From positions 124,001-188,000 of the forward strand of contig NZ_JAAXCY010000005.1 in NCBI RefSeq assembly GCF_014230465.1: DNA of 64,000 nucleotides, written 5' to 3'. Source of the DNA: Pseudomonas cremoris. GTDB lineage: Bacteria > Pseudomonadota > Gammaproteobacteria > Pseudomonadales > Pseudomonadaceae. The translations under genes and the position numbers were made by a program. Below are positions 8,792 through 17,972 of this stretch, one piece after another. Numbering within the stretch: position 1 is the first letter of the stretch; every line of letters starts with the position of its first letter. The notes beneath the pieces were generated by a model, which made no database searches, was not told where the DNA came from, and was given only the letters and a program-made list of their open reading frames with translations.

Positions 8792-9933
8792 CCGAACCTT
8801 CAACCACGACCACCACCGCCATTGCTTCCACCCCAGAAGGCAGCACGCCACCGGGCGCTGTGCCCACCGAGTTGCGGCCGTTGCGGGTGCGCATCCTCTC
8901 GTCCCTGGGCTTTGCCGCGATTGCCGTCGTCGGCGTGCTGATCGTGCTGTATGCCTGGCAATTGCCGCCGTTCAGCAGTGCGGTGGAAACCACCGAGAAC
9001 GCCCTGGTGCGCGGGCAGGTCACGATCATCGGGCCGCAACTCGCAGGCTACGTGTTTGAAGTGCCGGTGCAGGATTTCCAGTACGTGAAAACCGGCGATT
9101 TGCTGGTGCGTCTGGATGACCGCATCTACAAGCAGCGCCTCGACCAGGCATTGGCGCAACTGGCGGTGCAGAAGGCGTCGCTGGCGAATGTGGTGCAGCA
9201 GCGCAACAGTGCCGAGGCCACCATCAAGTTGCGCCAGGCAGCATTGGCCGACAGCGAGGCCCAGGCGCGCAAAAGCACCGCCGACTTGCGCCGCAATGAA
9301 GAGTTGATCAGCGACGGTTCGGTGTCCAAGCGCGAACTGGACGTGACCCGTGCGGCCAACGCGCAGACCATCGCGGCGGTGGCGCAAGCCCAGGCCAGCC
9401 TGGAAATTGCACGGCAGGATTTGCAGACGGTAATCGTCAATCGTGGCTCCCTGGAAGCGGCAGTGGCGAGTGCCGATGCGGCGGTGGAGCTGGCGCGGAT
9501 CGACCTGTCCAACACCCGCATCACGGCACCGCGTGACGGCCAGTTGGGGCAGATTGGCGTGCGCCTGGGGGCCTACGTCAACTCCGGCGCGCAGTTGATG
9601 GCGCTGGTGCCGCCGCAACTGTGGGTGATCGCCAACATGAAGGAAACCCAGATGGACAACGTGCAGGTGGGGCAGCCGGTGACGTTCACCGTGGATGCGC
9701 TGAACCACCGCAAGTTTCACGGCACGGTGCAGCATATTTCGCCGGCGACTGGGTCGGAATTCAGCCTGTTGCAGGCCGACAATGCCACCGGCAACTTTGT
9801 GAAGATCGCGCAGCGGGTGCCGGTAAGGATCACCGTCGATCCCGACCAGGAGCAGAGTGAGCGGTTGCGGCCGGGGTTGTCGGTGGTGGTGAGTATCGAT
9901 ACTGCAGGGCGGCTGAAAAACAGCCCGCCTTGA
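8788..9933 (+). CDS. HlyD/EmrA-family membrane fusion protein
   Basis: A 381-residue periplasmic adaptor. A polar N-terminus of about 45 residues leads into one membrane anchor (residues about 50-72). Then come a first lipoyl half (QLAGYVFEVPVQDFQYVKTGDLLVRLDD), a long alanine- and glutamine-rich coiled coil (residues about 110-240), the second lipoyl half (NTRITAPRDGQLGQIGVRLG) and the beta-barrel domain. The ATG start overlaps the transporter stop by four bases, which indicates translational coupling. The protein would link the MFS pump to an outer-membrane channel. Confidence 0.9.
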   Translation: MTEPSTTTTTAIASTPEGSTPPGAVPTELRPLRVRILSSLGFAAIAVVGVLIVLYAWQLPPFSSAVETTENALVRGQVTIIGPQLAGYVFEVPVQDFQYVKTGDLLVRLDDRIYKQRLDQALAQLAVQKASLANVVQQRNSAEATIKLRQAALADSEAQARKSTADLRRNEELISDGSVSKRELDVTRAANAQTIAAVAQAQASLEIARQDLQTVIVNRGSLEAAVASADAAVELARIDLSNTRITAPRDGQLGQIGVRLGAYVNSGAQLMALVPPQLWVIANMKETQMDNVQVGQPVTFTVDALNHRKFHGTVQHISPATGSEFSLLQADNATGNFVKIAQRVPVRITVDPDQEQSERLRPGLSVVVSIDTAGRLKNSPP

Positions 9934-9948
9934 CACACCGGGGAGCGA

Positions 9949-10042
9949 AATGTGGGAGCGGGCTTGCTCGCGAAGGCGGTGTGTCAGGCGACAAATGTGT
10001 TACTGATCCTCCGCTTTCGCGAGCAAGCCCGCTCCCACATTT
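9949..10042. repeat. REP doublet overlapping the epimerase 3' end
   Basis: Standard inverted REP arms between the convergent EmrA-like and epimerase genes. The right arm is read as the last 13 or so codons of the minus-strand epimerase, so here the repeat has entered a coding region. Confidence 0.9.
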
Positions 10043-10887
10043 GGTAGGTATTTCAACGTAAATTCGAGGTGGGTTGACTGGCCTTGTTCCAACAATTTGA
10101 GGCCCGGTCTTCCCGCAAGGTGATGTGCATTCACCGGGTGACTCACCGGCTCAACACAAAAGAACCCTAGCCCCGGCGGGCAGAACAACAGGAAGTAGTC
10201 CGCGCCGCTCGCGTTACATTCCAGCGAATAGCCAAGCTCCGGCTGCTCGATCACACAATGCCCATCCCACTGGCAAAACCCGTTGTCCACCAACCTTTCC
10301 GGCAAGGCCTTTAGCTGCTGAAAATCCCAGTCCTCCGGCAGAGGTGCCAACCCGGTGGGTAGCTTGGACGCATCACTTAGCCAGACCTGTGAAGCGTTGG
10401 CCTGCAACCGTGTGCCGGGAGTGCGCGGGAAATAGGGATGCAAGCCTACGCCGTGCCATGCGGCTTTTTCTGCCAGGTGAGTCACCCGCAAGGTGATGCT
10501 CAGCTCGCCGTTATCCAACCTGAATCGTTGCTCGGCACGGTAGGCAAACGGTGTATCGCACACCACCTCAAGCACCGCTTCATTCGCCGATTGGCTGACC
10601 ACTTGCCAGGCCTGCTGCCACGCCGAGCCGTGGATCGGTAGCGGGTCCAGTGGGCTGTTAGGTGCCAGGGGCAACCAACCCTCGGGGTTGTCAAAACCGC
10701 CTTCGCCGATACGGTTGGACCAGGGGGCCAGCGGATAGCACCCCAGCTTTCCGGGAAGCTGGGCGTGTTCGTCGTTGTGGCGCAACAGCGGTTGGCCAGT
10801 GGCGAGGGCGTACCAGTTGGCGATGCTGCCGCCCACAGCGGGGGCCAACGTGAGATGGGTCAGTTTGTCGTTAAGTTCGATCTTCAT
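10000..10887 (-). CDS. Aldose 1-epimerase-family protein
   Basis: A 295-residue cytoplasmic mutarotase-type protein of the galactose-mutarotase superfamily. Visible motifs are N-R-I in PWSNRIGEGGF (about residue 57), the HGSAW motif (about residue 87) and the HPYFPR motif with the active-site histidine (about residue 160). It is the last gene of a uronate operon, and its start overlaps the DctM stop by one base. It probably interconverts anomers of an imported hexuronate for the dehydrogenase. The final residues after LKYLP (NVGAGLLAKAEDQ) are encoded by a REP element, so the native C-terminus was probably extended or replaced. Confidence 0.85.
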   Translation of the reverse strand: MKIELNDKLTHLTLAPAVGGSIANWYALATGQPLLRHNDEHAQLPGKLGCYPLAPWSNRIGEGGFDNPEGWLPLAPNSPLDPLPIHGSAWQQAWQVVSQSANEAVLEVVCDTPFAYRAEQRFRLDNGELSITLRVTHLAEKAAWHGVGLHPYFPRTPGTRLQANASQVWLSDASKLPTGLAPLPEDWDFQQLKALPERLVDNGFCQWDGHCVIEQPELGYSLECNASGADYFLLFCPPGLGFFCVEPVSHPVNAHHLAGRPGLKLLEQGQSTHLEFTLKYLPNVGAGLLAKAEDQ

Positions 10888-12167
10888 CAAAGCACCAACC
10901 TCGGCAGCCACAGCGACAGTGCTGGAATATAGGTCACCGCCATCAATACCAGGAACAGTACCCCGTAAAACGGCAGCAAGGCCTTCACGGTCTTCTCGAT
11001 ACTGGTCTTGCCCACCGCTGCCCCTACAAACAACACCGCGCCCACGGGTGGGGTAATCAGTCCTATCCCGAGGTTCACCAGCATGATCATGCCAAAGTGC
11101 ACCGGGTCGACGCCGATACCCAGGATCACCGGCAGCAGTATAGGTGTGAGGATCAGAATCAGCGGTGCCATGTCCATCACCGTGCCCAGTAGCAGCAGCA
11201 TGGCGTTGATGCACATCAGGATCACATAGCGGTTATCCGACAGGGTCAGGAACATCGTGGTGATCTTCGCCGGGATCTGCATCAGCGTCATGATGTAGCC
11301 GAAACTGGCGGCGAAGGCGATCAAGATCATCACGATGGAAATGGTGCGCACCGTGCGGTGCATCAGCTTGGGCAGCTCGCTCCATTTGTAGTCGCGGTAG
11401 ATGAACATTGTCACGAAGAATGCCCACAGCACCGCAATCGCGGCGGACTCGGTGGCGGTGAAGATGCCCGAGAGAATGCCGCCGAGGATGATCACCATGG
11501 CCATCAGGCCCCAGAGCGCATCGGCACAGATTTTCAGCGCCTGCTTCAAGGGAATGACTTCGCCCTTGGGGTAGTCGCGCTTCTTGGCGAAGATCAGGCA
11601 CAGCACCATCAGGCACGCGCTCATCAGCAAGCCTGGCACCACGCCGGCCATGAACAGCGAAGCGATGGACACGGTGCCACCGGCTGCCAGGGAGTAGAGC
11701 ACCGAGTTATGGCTGGGCGGTGTCAGCAGCGCCTGGACCGAGCCGCTGATGGTCACCGCCGTGGCGAACTCGCGTGGATAGCCCCGGCGTTCCATTTCCG
11801 GGATCAGCACCGAGCCGACCGAGGCCGTGTCCGCCACCGACGAGCCGGAGATCGCGCCGAAAAACGTCGAGGCCATGATATTCACCAGCGACAGGCCGCC
11901 GCGCACAAAACCCACCAGCACCCCGGCAAACGCTACCAGCCGGCGCGACATACCGCCCTCGGCCATGATCGCGCCGGCGAGCACAAAGAACGGAATCGCC
12001 ATCAGCGAGAATTTGTTCACCCCGCCCGCCACCTGGATCATCAAGGCCTGGAACGGGATGTCGATCCACCACGCGCCGATCAGCGCCGACAGGCCGAGGG
12101 CGTAGGCCACCGGCATGCCGATCAGGATCAAGGCGATAAAGCTGCCCAACAGAATCAATGCGTCCAT
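10887..12167 (-). CDS. dctM: TRAP transporter large permease (DctM)
   Basis: A 426-residue inner-membrane protein with about 12 hydrophobic segments, matching the large ion-driven subunit of TRAP transporters. Family motifs include the N-terminal ALGLSALIGAWW stretch and the GAISGSSVADTASVGS region (about residues 95-110). It would carry the substrate across the inner membrane together with the small DctQ subunit. The start codon lies one base past the DctQ stop. It belongs to the uronate operon, so the likely cargo is galacturonate or glucuronate; this is inferred from the neighbours. Confidence 0.92.
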   Translation of the reverse strand: MDALILLGSFIALILIGMPVAYALGLSALIGAWWIDIPFQALMIQVAGGVNKFSLMAIPFFVLAGAIMAEGGMSRRLVAFAGVLVGFVRGGLSLVNIMASTFFGAISGSSVADTASVGSVLIPEMERRGYPREFATAVTISGSVQALLTPPSHNSVLYSLAAGGTVSIASLFMAGVVPGLLMSACLMVLCLIFAKKRDYPKGEVIPLKQALKICADALWGLMAMVIILGGILSGIFTATESAAIAVLWAFFVTMFIYRDYKWSELPKLMHRTVRTISIVMILIAFAASFGYIMTLMQIPAKITTMFLTLSDNRYVILMCINAMLLLLGTVMDMAPLILILTPILLPVILGIGVDPVHFGMIMLVNLGIGLITPPVGAVLFVGAAVGKTSIEKTVKALLPFYGVLFLVLMAVTYIPALSLWLPRLVL

Positions 12168-12168
12168 A

Positions 12169-12696
12169 TCAGGCAGCCCCTTCGTTTTCTTCAACCAGGT
12201 CGAAGCGCACTACACGGCGCTGGCTTTGGTCACCGAGCAGGAGTTTTTCCAGCACGAACACCAGGGTCAGCAACCCGCCAATCGGGATCGGCATGTAGGT
12301 GATGCCCACGCGCAGGGTGGGGATGGCGCTCATGAACTGGTTCCAGGTGGACAGGCACAACTTGGCGCCCCAGACCGTCATGAACAAGCAAATGGTCGCC
12401 ATCAGCAATTGGGAGAGGATGCCGACGAGACGGCGTTGTTGCGGTGGTAGGCGGTCGGTGATCATTGCCACCGACATATGCGCACCGGCGCGGTAGCTGG
12501 CGGCGGCGCCGATAAAGGTGAATACCAGCATCAGCAAAATGGCGGTGGGCTCTGGCCAGCTGGAGCCGGTACCAAGGATGTAGCGGGCGAAGATGCCCCA
12601 AGGAATGATCAGCGCGACCCCCAGTACCGAGAGGCCGGCGACCCAGATGCAGGTCATGTAGATACGGTCATTGATGCGCAGCAGTAAATTCTTCAT
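12169..12696 (-). CDS. dctQ: TRAP transporter small permease (DctQ)
   Basis: A 175-residue inner-membrane protein with four hydrophobic segments, the expected form of the DctQ subunit. The ATG chosen has a GGTGA ribosome site five bases upstream; a GTG three codons earlier is possible. It lies between the binding-protein gene and the large permease gene in the same operon. Confidence 0.9.
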   Translation of the reverse strand: MKNLLLRINDRIYMTCIWVAGLSVLGVALIIPWGIFARYILGTGSSWPEPTAILLMLVFTFIGAAASYRAGAHMSVAMITDRLPPQQRRLVGILSQLLMATICLFMTVWGAKLCLSTWNQFMSAIPTLRVGITYMPIPIGGLLTLVFVLEKLLLGDQSQRRVVRFDLVEENEGAA

Positions 12697-12759
12697 GGCG
12701 TTCACCGTGACCGGGCGCGTCGATGCGGACCGCGCCGGGCCTAGCAGAAGGGAGGGTGA

Positions 12760-13722
12760 TTACTCGACCGCGTCGATGCGCTGGATGATGTCGGCGTAAG
12801 CCGCACCGTATTTGGCGCGAACCGGCGCGGTGGCGTCATAGAAGGGTTTTTTATCGACGGTGATGAACTCGACACCGGCGGCCTTGAGCTTGGCTTCACT
12901 ACTGGAGGACTTGGCGTCCCACAGCGCGCGCTCGTCAGCCTGGGCGTCCTTGGCGGCGTTCTTCACCATGACTTGCTGGGCAGGGCTGAGTTTGTTCCAG
13001 GTGATTTTCGACATCACGATGGGCTCAGGCAGGATCAAATGCTCGGTGAGGGTGTAGAACTTGGCGTTCTGGAAATGGTTGTGCTCGAGCAGGGTCGGCG
13101 GGTTGTTTTCCGCACCGTCAATCACGCCGGTCTGCAGGGCGCTGAAGATTTCGCCGGTGTCCATGGCGATACCGTTGGCCCCCATTTCATTGAACGCCTC
13201 GATGAACAATGGGTTGCCTTGCACACGAATCTTCATGCCCTTGAGGTCTTCGATCTTGCGCACCGGTTTCTTGGTGTAGATATTGCGCGTACCGCCGTCC
13301 ATCCAGGCCAGGGCCACCAGGCCGAACTCGGAGTCGGTGATCTTGGCGAGGATTTCATCGCCGATTTCGCCGTCGATGACTTTGCGCATATGTGCCTGAT
13401 CGCGGAACACGAATGGCAGGTTGAACACGTTCACGTCCGGCACCACCGGCCCGACGATGCCGAGGCTGACCCGGGCCATCTGGATGGCGCCGACCTGGGC
13501 CTGTTCGACCACTTCCTTCTCGGAGCCCAGCACGCCGCCGGGGAAGAACTTGAAGGTCAGTTCGCCATTGCTGGCTTTGGTCAGTGCGGCGCCCATGTTT
13601 TTCTCGGCAACCACGGTGGGGTAGCCATCGGGGTGGATGTCGGCGAACTTGATTTCCAGTGCCTGGGCGGCGCTGCTCAGGGTGATGAATGCAGCGGCGA
13701 GCAAGGTGCGTTTGAAGTCCAT
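12760..13722 (-). CDS. dctP: TRAP substrate-binding protein (DctP)
   Basis: A 320-residue periplasmic binding protein. A signal peptide covers the first 21 or so residues (MDFKRTLL through AQA). The conserved arginine of the family that grips the substrate carboxylate is probably that in GMKIRVQGNPLF (about residue 150). The motif GEIFSALQTGVIDGAENN follows at about residues 175-192. The ATG has an AGGAGA ribosome site eight bases upstream. Close homologues with uronate dehydrogenase neighbours bind hexuronates, and that is the most likely ligand here. Confidence 0.92.
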   Translation of the reverse strand: MDFKRTLLAAAFITLSSAAQALEIKFADIHPDGYPTVVAEKNMGAALTKASNGELTFKFFPGGVLGSEKEVVEQAQVGAIQMARVSLGIVGPVVPDVNVFNLPFVFRDQAHMRKVIDGEIGDEILAKITDSEFGLVALAWMDGGTRNIYTKKPVRKIEDLKGMKIRVQGNPLFIEAFNEMGANGIAMDTGEIFSALQTGVIDGAENNPPTLLEHNHFQNAKFYTLTEHLILPEPIVMSKITWNKLSPAQQVMVKNAAKDAQADERALWDAKSSSSEAKLKAAGVEFITVDKKPFYDATAPVRAKYGAAYADIIQRIDAVE

Positions 13723-13773
13723 TGGGTGTGTCTCCTGTCTTGTTATTTTTGTATTCAAGGCACAGCGATGCGG

Positions 13774-14649
13774 CTAGACGGTGAAGCGGGGTTCGGGGAG
13801 TCCTTGGACGCCGGGATTGAGGGCGAATACGCCGCCGGACAGGGACTGCTCACTCTGGTCGTCACGGATCGAGGTGACGAACAAGGTGTCCAGCCGACTG
13901 CCGCCAAAGGCGCACATGGTGGGTTTTTTCACCGGGACGGTGAGGGAGCGGTCGAGGCGACCGTCAGGGGTGAAACGGTGGATCAGCCCGGCGTCGTTGG
14001 CGCAGATCCAGTAGCAGCCATCGGCGTCCACCGCTGCGCCGTCGGGCCGGCCGAGGTATTGGTGCATGTCCACGAACACCCGGCGATTGGACGGCGTGCC
14101 GGTGTCGATGTCGTAGTCGAACGCCCAGATCTGCTGCACCAAGGGGTGGGAGTCCGAGGCATACATCGTGCGGCCATCGGGGCTGAAGGCCAGGCCATTG
14201 AGCGTGATGAAACCGCCCAACTCGGCATGCGGCGCGGCCCCTGCCGCATAGCGGTAAAGGGTGCCCTCGGCCGCATTCAGGCCCATGTTCAGCACCATGC
14301 TGCCCGCCCAGAAACGACCCTGGCGATCACAACGGCCATCGTTCAGGCGCATGTCCGGGCGTGGGTGCTCGATACCGGCCAAAGGCGTGGTATCGAGGCT
14401 GCCGTCGTTGTGCGCGGTGAGTTGGAAAAAGCCGGTCTCCATGCCGGCAACCCAGTTGCCCGCTGTGGTGTGGGCAATGCAGGCGAGCATTTGCGGGGCC
14501 TTCCAGGCGGCGACGTGGCCGCTGGCAGCGCTCCAGCGTTGCAGGCCACCGTTGGGGATGTCTACCCAGTACAGGGCGTTTTCCTCGGGCACCCACACCG
14601 GGCATTCGCCCACGGCATTGCGGGCGTCGACAATCAATTCAGCAGTCAT
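13774..14649 (-). CDS. SMP-30/gluconolactonase/LRE-family lactonase
   Basis: A 291-residue six-bladed propeller hydrolase. Metal ligands of the SMP-30 family can be placed at the glutamate in VGECPVW (residue about 15), the asparagine in MRLNDGRCD (about residue 103), another in ITLNGLAFSP (about residue 149) and the aspartate in YASDSHPL. Beside uronate dehydrogenase it would open the 1,4- or 1,5-aldarolactone made from galacturonate or glucuronate. A GTG two codons upstream is an alternative start. The gene precedes dctP, separated by about 50 bases. Confidence 0.85.
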   Translation of the reverse strand: MTAELIVDARNAVGECPVWVPEENALYWVDIPNGGLQRWSAASGHVAAWKAPQMLACIAHTTAGNWVAGMETGFFQLTAHNDGSLDTTPLAGIEHPRPDMRLNDGRCDRQGRFWAGSMVLNMGLNAAEGTLYRYAAGAAPHAELGGFITLNGLAFSPDGRTMYASDSHPLVQQIWAFDYDIDTGTPSNRRVFVDMHQYLGRPDGAAVDADGCYWICANDAGLIHRFTPDGRLDRSLTVPVKKPTMCAFGGSRLDTLFVTSIRDDQSEQSLSGGVFALNPGVQGLPEPRFTV

Positions 14650-14679
14650 TGGCACTCATTCCCTTGGGTGGATACGCAC

Positions 14680-15498
14680 TCAGTCACCGAACGGCCCGGC
14701 CGCGCAGAACGCACCGCCCTGATACACCTTGGCCGGGTCATCGGCGGCCACCGGTGGCTGGGTTTCGACTTGGGCACGGAACACTTCGGAGTTGTCCTTG
14801 GGCGCGAAGCCCAGGTGCGCGGCGTAGCGGTTGTCCCACCAAGTGTCGAGGTTGTCCGACATGCCGTAGACCACGGTGTGGCCGACGTTGGGGGTGTACA
14901 GCGCGCGTTCCAGTAATTGGGTGAGATCATCGAAGCTCAGCCAGGTGTGCATCATCCGGCGGTTCTGCGGTTCGGGGAACGAGGAGCCGATGCGGATGCT
15001 CACGGTCTCGATGCCGTAGCGGTCGAAGTAGAAACTGGCCATGTCTTCGCCGTAGGACTTGGACAAGCCGTAGTAGCTGTCTGGGCGGCGTTGGGAGTGG
15101 GCGTCGAGTTTCTCGCCCTGTTTGTAGAAGCCGATCACATGGTTGGAGCTGGCGAAGATCACGCGCTTGACCCCATGGCGGCGAGCGGCTTCGTAGATGT
15201 GGAAAATGCCGCTGATATTGGCGCCCAGCACTTCTTCGAAAGAGCGCTCCACCGACACGCCGCCAAAGTGCAGGATGGCGTCGACGCCTTCCACCAAGTG
15301 GTGCACGGCTTGTTTGTCGGCGAGGTCGCAGGGTTGCACTTCTTCGGAGTCATCGGCCGCTGGGGCCATGTTGGCGATGTCCGACAGGCGCAACACCTGG
15401 GCGTAAGGGCGCATGCGCTCGCGCAAGACTTTGCCCAAGCCGCCGGCGGCACCGGTGAGCAGCAGGCGGTTGAAGGGGACAGGCGTGGTAGTGGTCAT
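14680..15498 (-). CDS. udh: NAD-dependent uronate dehydrogenase
   Basis: A 272-residue short-chain dehydrogenase of the uronate dehydrogenase type, oxidising D-galacturonate or D-glucuronate to the aldarolactone. The Rossmann motif is LLTGAAGGLGKVLRERM at residues 12-28. The catalytic tyrosine and lysine are in the motif SYYGLSKSYGE (about residues 135-145), and the NAD-binding region includes LHFGGVSVER. It is the first gene of the operon, followed by the lactonase and the TRAP genes. A TTGTCGTATGAC element lies in its promoter region, and a similar one precedes the OprD porin gene. Confidence 0.92.
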   Translation of the reverse strand: MTTTTPVPFNRLLLTGAAGGLGKVLRERMRPYAQVLRLSDIANMAPAADDSEEVQPCDLADKQAVHHLVEGVDAILHFGGVSVERSFEEVLGANISGIFHIYEAARRHGVKRVIFASSNHVIGFYKQGEKLDAHSQRRPDSYYGLSKSYGEDMASFYFDRYGIETVSIRIGSSFPEPQNRRMMHTWLSFDDLTQLLERALYTPNVGHTVVYGMSDNLDTWWDNRYAAHLGFAPKDNSEVFRAQVETQPPVAADDPAKVYQGGAFCAAGPFGD

Positions 15499-15520
15499 TG
15501 AAATTCCAGTTGTTGTTGTA

Positions 15521-15540
15521 GGTTGTCGTATGACTTGATC
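15521..15540. promoter_or_regulatory. Candidate operator of the uronate operon
   Basis: The sequence GGTTGTCGTATGACTTGATC lies 23 bases upstream of the udh start. Its core TTGTCGTATGAC resembles the TTGTCGTACGTC present before the porin gene, and TTGT...ACAA-type sites are typical of GntR-family regulators. A degenerate REP half (GTGGGAGCGGCGG at about 15600) lies further upstream. Function is inferred from similarity and position only. Confidence 0.4.
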
Positions 15541-15669
15541 GAAGTATCGTTACGGACTCCTTGGCTTGTCAACGCCCCTTTGGACGAATGAGATCAAATG
15601 TGGGAGCGGCGGTGCGACGATTCCACAGGGGATTTGTGTTGGTGGCAAATCCCTGTTCGGCGCGAAACC

Positions 15670-16932
15670 TTACAGCAGCGAAATCGGGTAGCTGATAAAG
15701 ATCCGATTCTCATCAAATTCATTGTTACTAAAATCCCGACGCATGGTCGCGTTCCGCCACCGCACGTTCAAATCCTTCAACGCCCCACTTTGCACCGTGT
15801 ACGCCAGTTCCGACTCGCGCCCCCATTCCTTGCCATCGGTGATCGCTCCGGTGTGCACATTACTGCCGCTGATATAGCGGTTCATCATGGTCAGCCCAGG
15901 AATACCGAGCACCACGAAGTTGAAGTCATGCCGCACCTGCCAGGATTTTTCCTTGGCGTTGTCATAGCTGGCGTTGTAGCTGTCGTTGGCCAGGGTGCCG
16001 CCGCTGGTGCCATTGACCTTCATCCACGCGCTATTGCCGGTGAGTTTCTGCAGGCCTACATAGAAGGTGTTGCCGTTGTACTTGGCCGAGAGCAGGGCGA
16101 ATGCAGTCTTGTTGTCGAGGTCGCCCGCGAGGGCGCTGCCGTCTTCCTTGCCGTTGAAGAAACCGAGGTTGGCGCCCAAGGTCCAGTCGCCCACGGGCTG
16201 GCTGTGGGTGAGGTTGAGGTACTGTTGCTGGTAGATATCGGTCAGTTCGGCGTACCACACGCCGACTTGGGTGCGCTTGTCGTTGAAGGAGTATTCGCCG
16301 CCGCCGAAGTTGAAGCGGTCTGAAGTAAACGCAGCTTTGCCGTTCATGAACATGTCTTCCATGCTCGCGTCGTTGCGGGGGCTGTTGCCGCGAAACTGGC
16401 CGCCGTACAGCGTAAGGCCGGCGATTTCGTTAGAGGTGACCTGCCCACCTCGGAAGGTCTGGGGCAGGGAGCGACCATCGTCGGAGCGCAGGATCGGCAG
16501 TACCGGCATCCATTCGCCGACCTTCAGTTCGGTCTTCGACAGCTTGGTTTTCAGCGCCACGCCCAGGCGCCCGAAATTGTCTGCGGGGCGGCCATCACTG
16601 TGCACCGGCAACAGTTGCGTGCCAGCGGTGCCTTTGCCGCCGTCGAGCTTTTGCGAATACAGGCCGAGCACATCCAGCCCGAAGCCGACCGTACCTTGGG
16701 TGAAGCCAGACTTGGCGTCGAGAATGAAGTTCTGCGTCCATTCTTCGGCCTTGGCCTGGGGGTTGGTCGGGTTCGTGAAGTTGCGATTGAAGTAGGCGTT
16801 GCGCAGGTTGAGCGTGGCCTTGGCATCGTCGAGAAAGCCGTCGGCCTGGGCACTGAGGGGGACGGTGACGGCCAGGCTGCCGAGGCTGATCAAACCGAGA
16901 CGTGCGCAGGAATTGCGGGCGAATTGACTCAC
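15670..16932 (-). CDS. OprD-family outer-membrane porin
   Basis: A 420-residue outer-membrane channel. The GTG start is chosen because a GGGAGC ribosome site lies six bases upstream and because it places a proper signal peptide (residues 1-30, ending SAQA) at the N-terminus. The mature chain begins DGFLDDAKATLNLRNAYFNRNF, as in OprD porins, and alternates beta strands and polar loops up to the terminal ISYPISLL. OprD porins admit acidic or amino-acid-like nutrients. Its position just upstream of udh on the same strand, and a shared candidate operator, make uronate uptake the best guess. Confidence 0.9.
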   Translation of the reverse strand: MSQFARNSCARLGLISLGSLAVTVPLSAQADGFLDDAKATLNLRNAYFNRNFTNPTNPQAKAEEWTQNFILDAKSGFTQGTVGFGLDVLGLYSQKLDGGKGTAGTQLLPVHSDGRPADNFGRLGVALKTKLSKTELKVGEWMPVLPILRSDDGRSLPQTFRGGQVTSNEIAGLTLYGGQFRGNSPRNDASMEDMFMNGKAAFTSDRFNFGGGEYSFNDKRTQVGVWYAELTDIYQQQYLNLTHSQPVGDWTLGANLGFFNGKEDGSALAGDLDNKTAFALLSAKYNGNTFYVGLQKLTGNSAWMKVNGTSGGTLANDSYNASYDNAKEKSWQVRHDFNFVVLGIPGLTMMNRYISGSNVHTGAITDGKEWGRESELAYTVQSGALKDLNVRWRNATMRRDFSNNEFDENRIFISYPISLL

Positions 16933-16964
16933 AGTGAAGCTCCCTTTTTTGTTGTTTTTATTAT

Positions 16965-16987
16965 TTGTCGTACGTCGTCGTACAACA
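16965..16987. promoter_or_regulatory. Candidate operator before the OprD porin gene
   Basis: The stretch starts TTGTCGTACGTC and ends CGTACAACA. It is an imperfect inverted repeat with TTGT and ACAA ends, located 33 bases before the porin start. Its core matches the element in front of udh. Confidence 0.4.
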
Positions 16988-17078
16988 TTAATGGCGATAT
17001 TTGCGGGGATTTTGGGCGGTGTCAAGGGGAAGTTATACGATGACTTGGTTGAAGCTCATCCAACGCAAGCACGATCAA

Positions 17079-17094
17079 TGTAGGAGCTGGCTGC
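17079..17094. repeat. Isolated REP half-site
   Basis: A single half, TGTAGGAGCTGGCTGC, similar to the variant REP arm at 6469. No inverted partner is nearby. Confidence 0.45.
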
Positions 17095-17111
17095 ATTTCA
17101 AAGGGGAGAGC

Positions 17112-17969
17112 TCAGTTGGTCATGACCATCGGGGGCAGGGTACCCAACAGGGAAACCGCTACCACTGCAGAAATCCCCAGTAACCACTCAACCATCACAC
17201 TGGCCTTCAAACTGCCCAGACGCGCTTCACAACGCTCAATCCGCAACCGGTTCAGCAACGCCAGTGCCAACATCCCCAGCACCAGCAGCACCTTGATCAA
17301 CAGGATCAGCGCAAAGCCGCTGAACAGCGGCGTGGGCCAAAACTGCCCTGTCAGCACCCGCACGTTGATCAACCCCGTGACCAGCAACCCCGCCACCAAG
17401 CCATACCCCACGCCACTGAATCGACGCAGGATCGACTCCAATGCATAGCTGTGCGGATGGCGCAGGACCAGCACCAGCAGCATCAAGCCACCCAGCCATG
17501 CGCCCACGCTGAACAGATGCACCACTTGGTTAAGAATCAGCATTTGCCCGCTGAGCCCGTTCAGCATGGCGCCATGGCCGACGGGGGCCAGGGTCGCCAA
17601 CAGCAGCGCGATCACGGGTAGGCGCAGCACAGGCCAGGGTTTGACCAGCGCGATCACCAGCAACAGGTTCAGCAGCAGATGCCACACCCACACCTGGCCA
17701 AAAAATGTCTTGCCCAGCACCAGCTGTACTGTCGACAGATGCAGCGCGGCATCCCAGCTGCCGGCCATGCTGGCGGTGATCAACAGTAGCCACGTCACGC
17801 CAGACACCAGCCCAACCCAGGCCAGAGCACGGGTGATGCGCAGCAATTGCAGGTCCAGCACCGGCTGAGTGGCTGCTCCGAGCAGCAGGGGCCTGAATAC
17901 ACAGGCCCCGAACATCAACAATACGACGATGAAATGCACGAAGCGGCAGAGCACCAACAGGGTTGCCAT
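17112..17969 (-). CDS. copD: Copper resistance membrane protein CopD
   Basis: A 285-residue inner-membrane protein with about eight hydrophobic helices and the CopD domain in its second half. Histidines likely to contact copper are H12 in CRFVHFIVV, and those in VWHLLLNLL, PVGHGAML and LNQVVHLFSVGAW. It is encoded three bases downstream of copC, and the CopC-CopD pair is thought to move copper from the periplasm to the cytoplasm. Confidence 0.9.
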   Translation of the reverse strand: MATLLVLCRFVHFIVVLLMFGACVFRPLLLGAATQPVLDLQLLRITRALAWVGLVSGVTWLLLITASMAGSWDAALHLSTVQLVLGKTFFGQVWVWHLLLNLLLVIALVKPWPVLRLPVIALLLATLAPVGHGAMLNGLSGQMLILNQVVHLFSVGAWLGGLMLLVLVLRHPHSYALESILRRFSGVGYGLVAGLLVTGLINVRVLTGQFWPTPLFSGFALILLIKVLLVLGMLALALLNRLRIERCEARLGSLKASVMVEWLLGISAVVAVSLLGTLPPMVMTN

Positions 17970-17972
17970 GGG

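Noticed and set aside
12973..14916. A 647-codon plus-strand open frame
   Set aside because: It lies opposite dctP, the lactonase and udh, which are well supported; it spans several gene boundaries.
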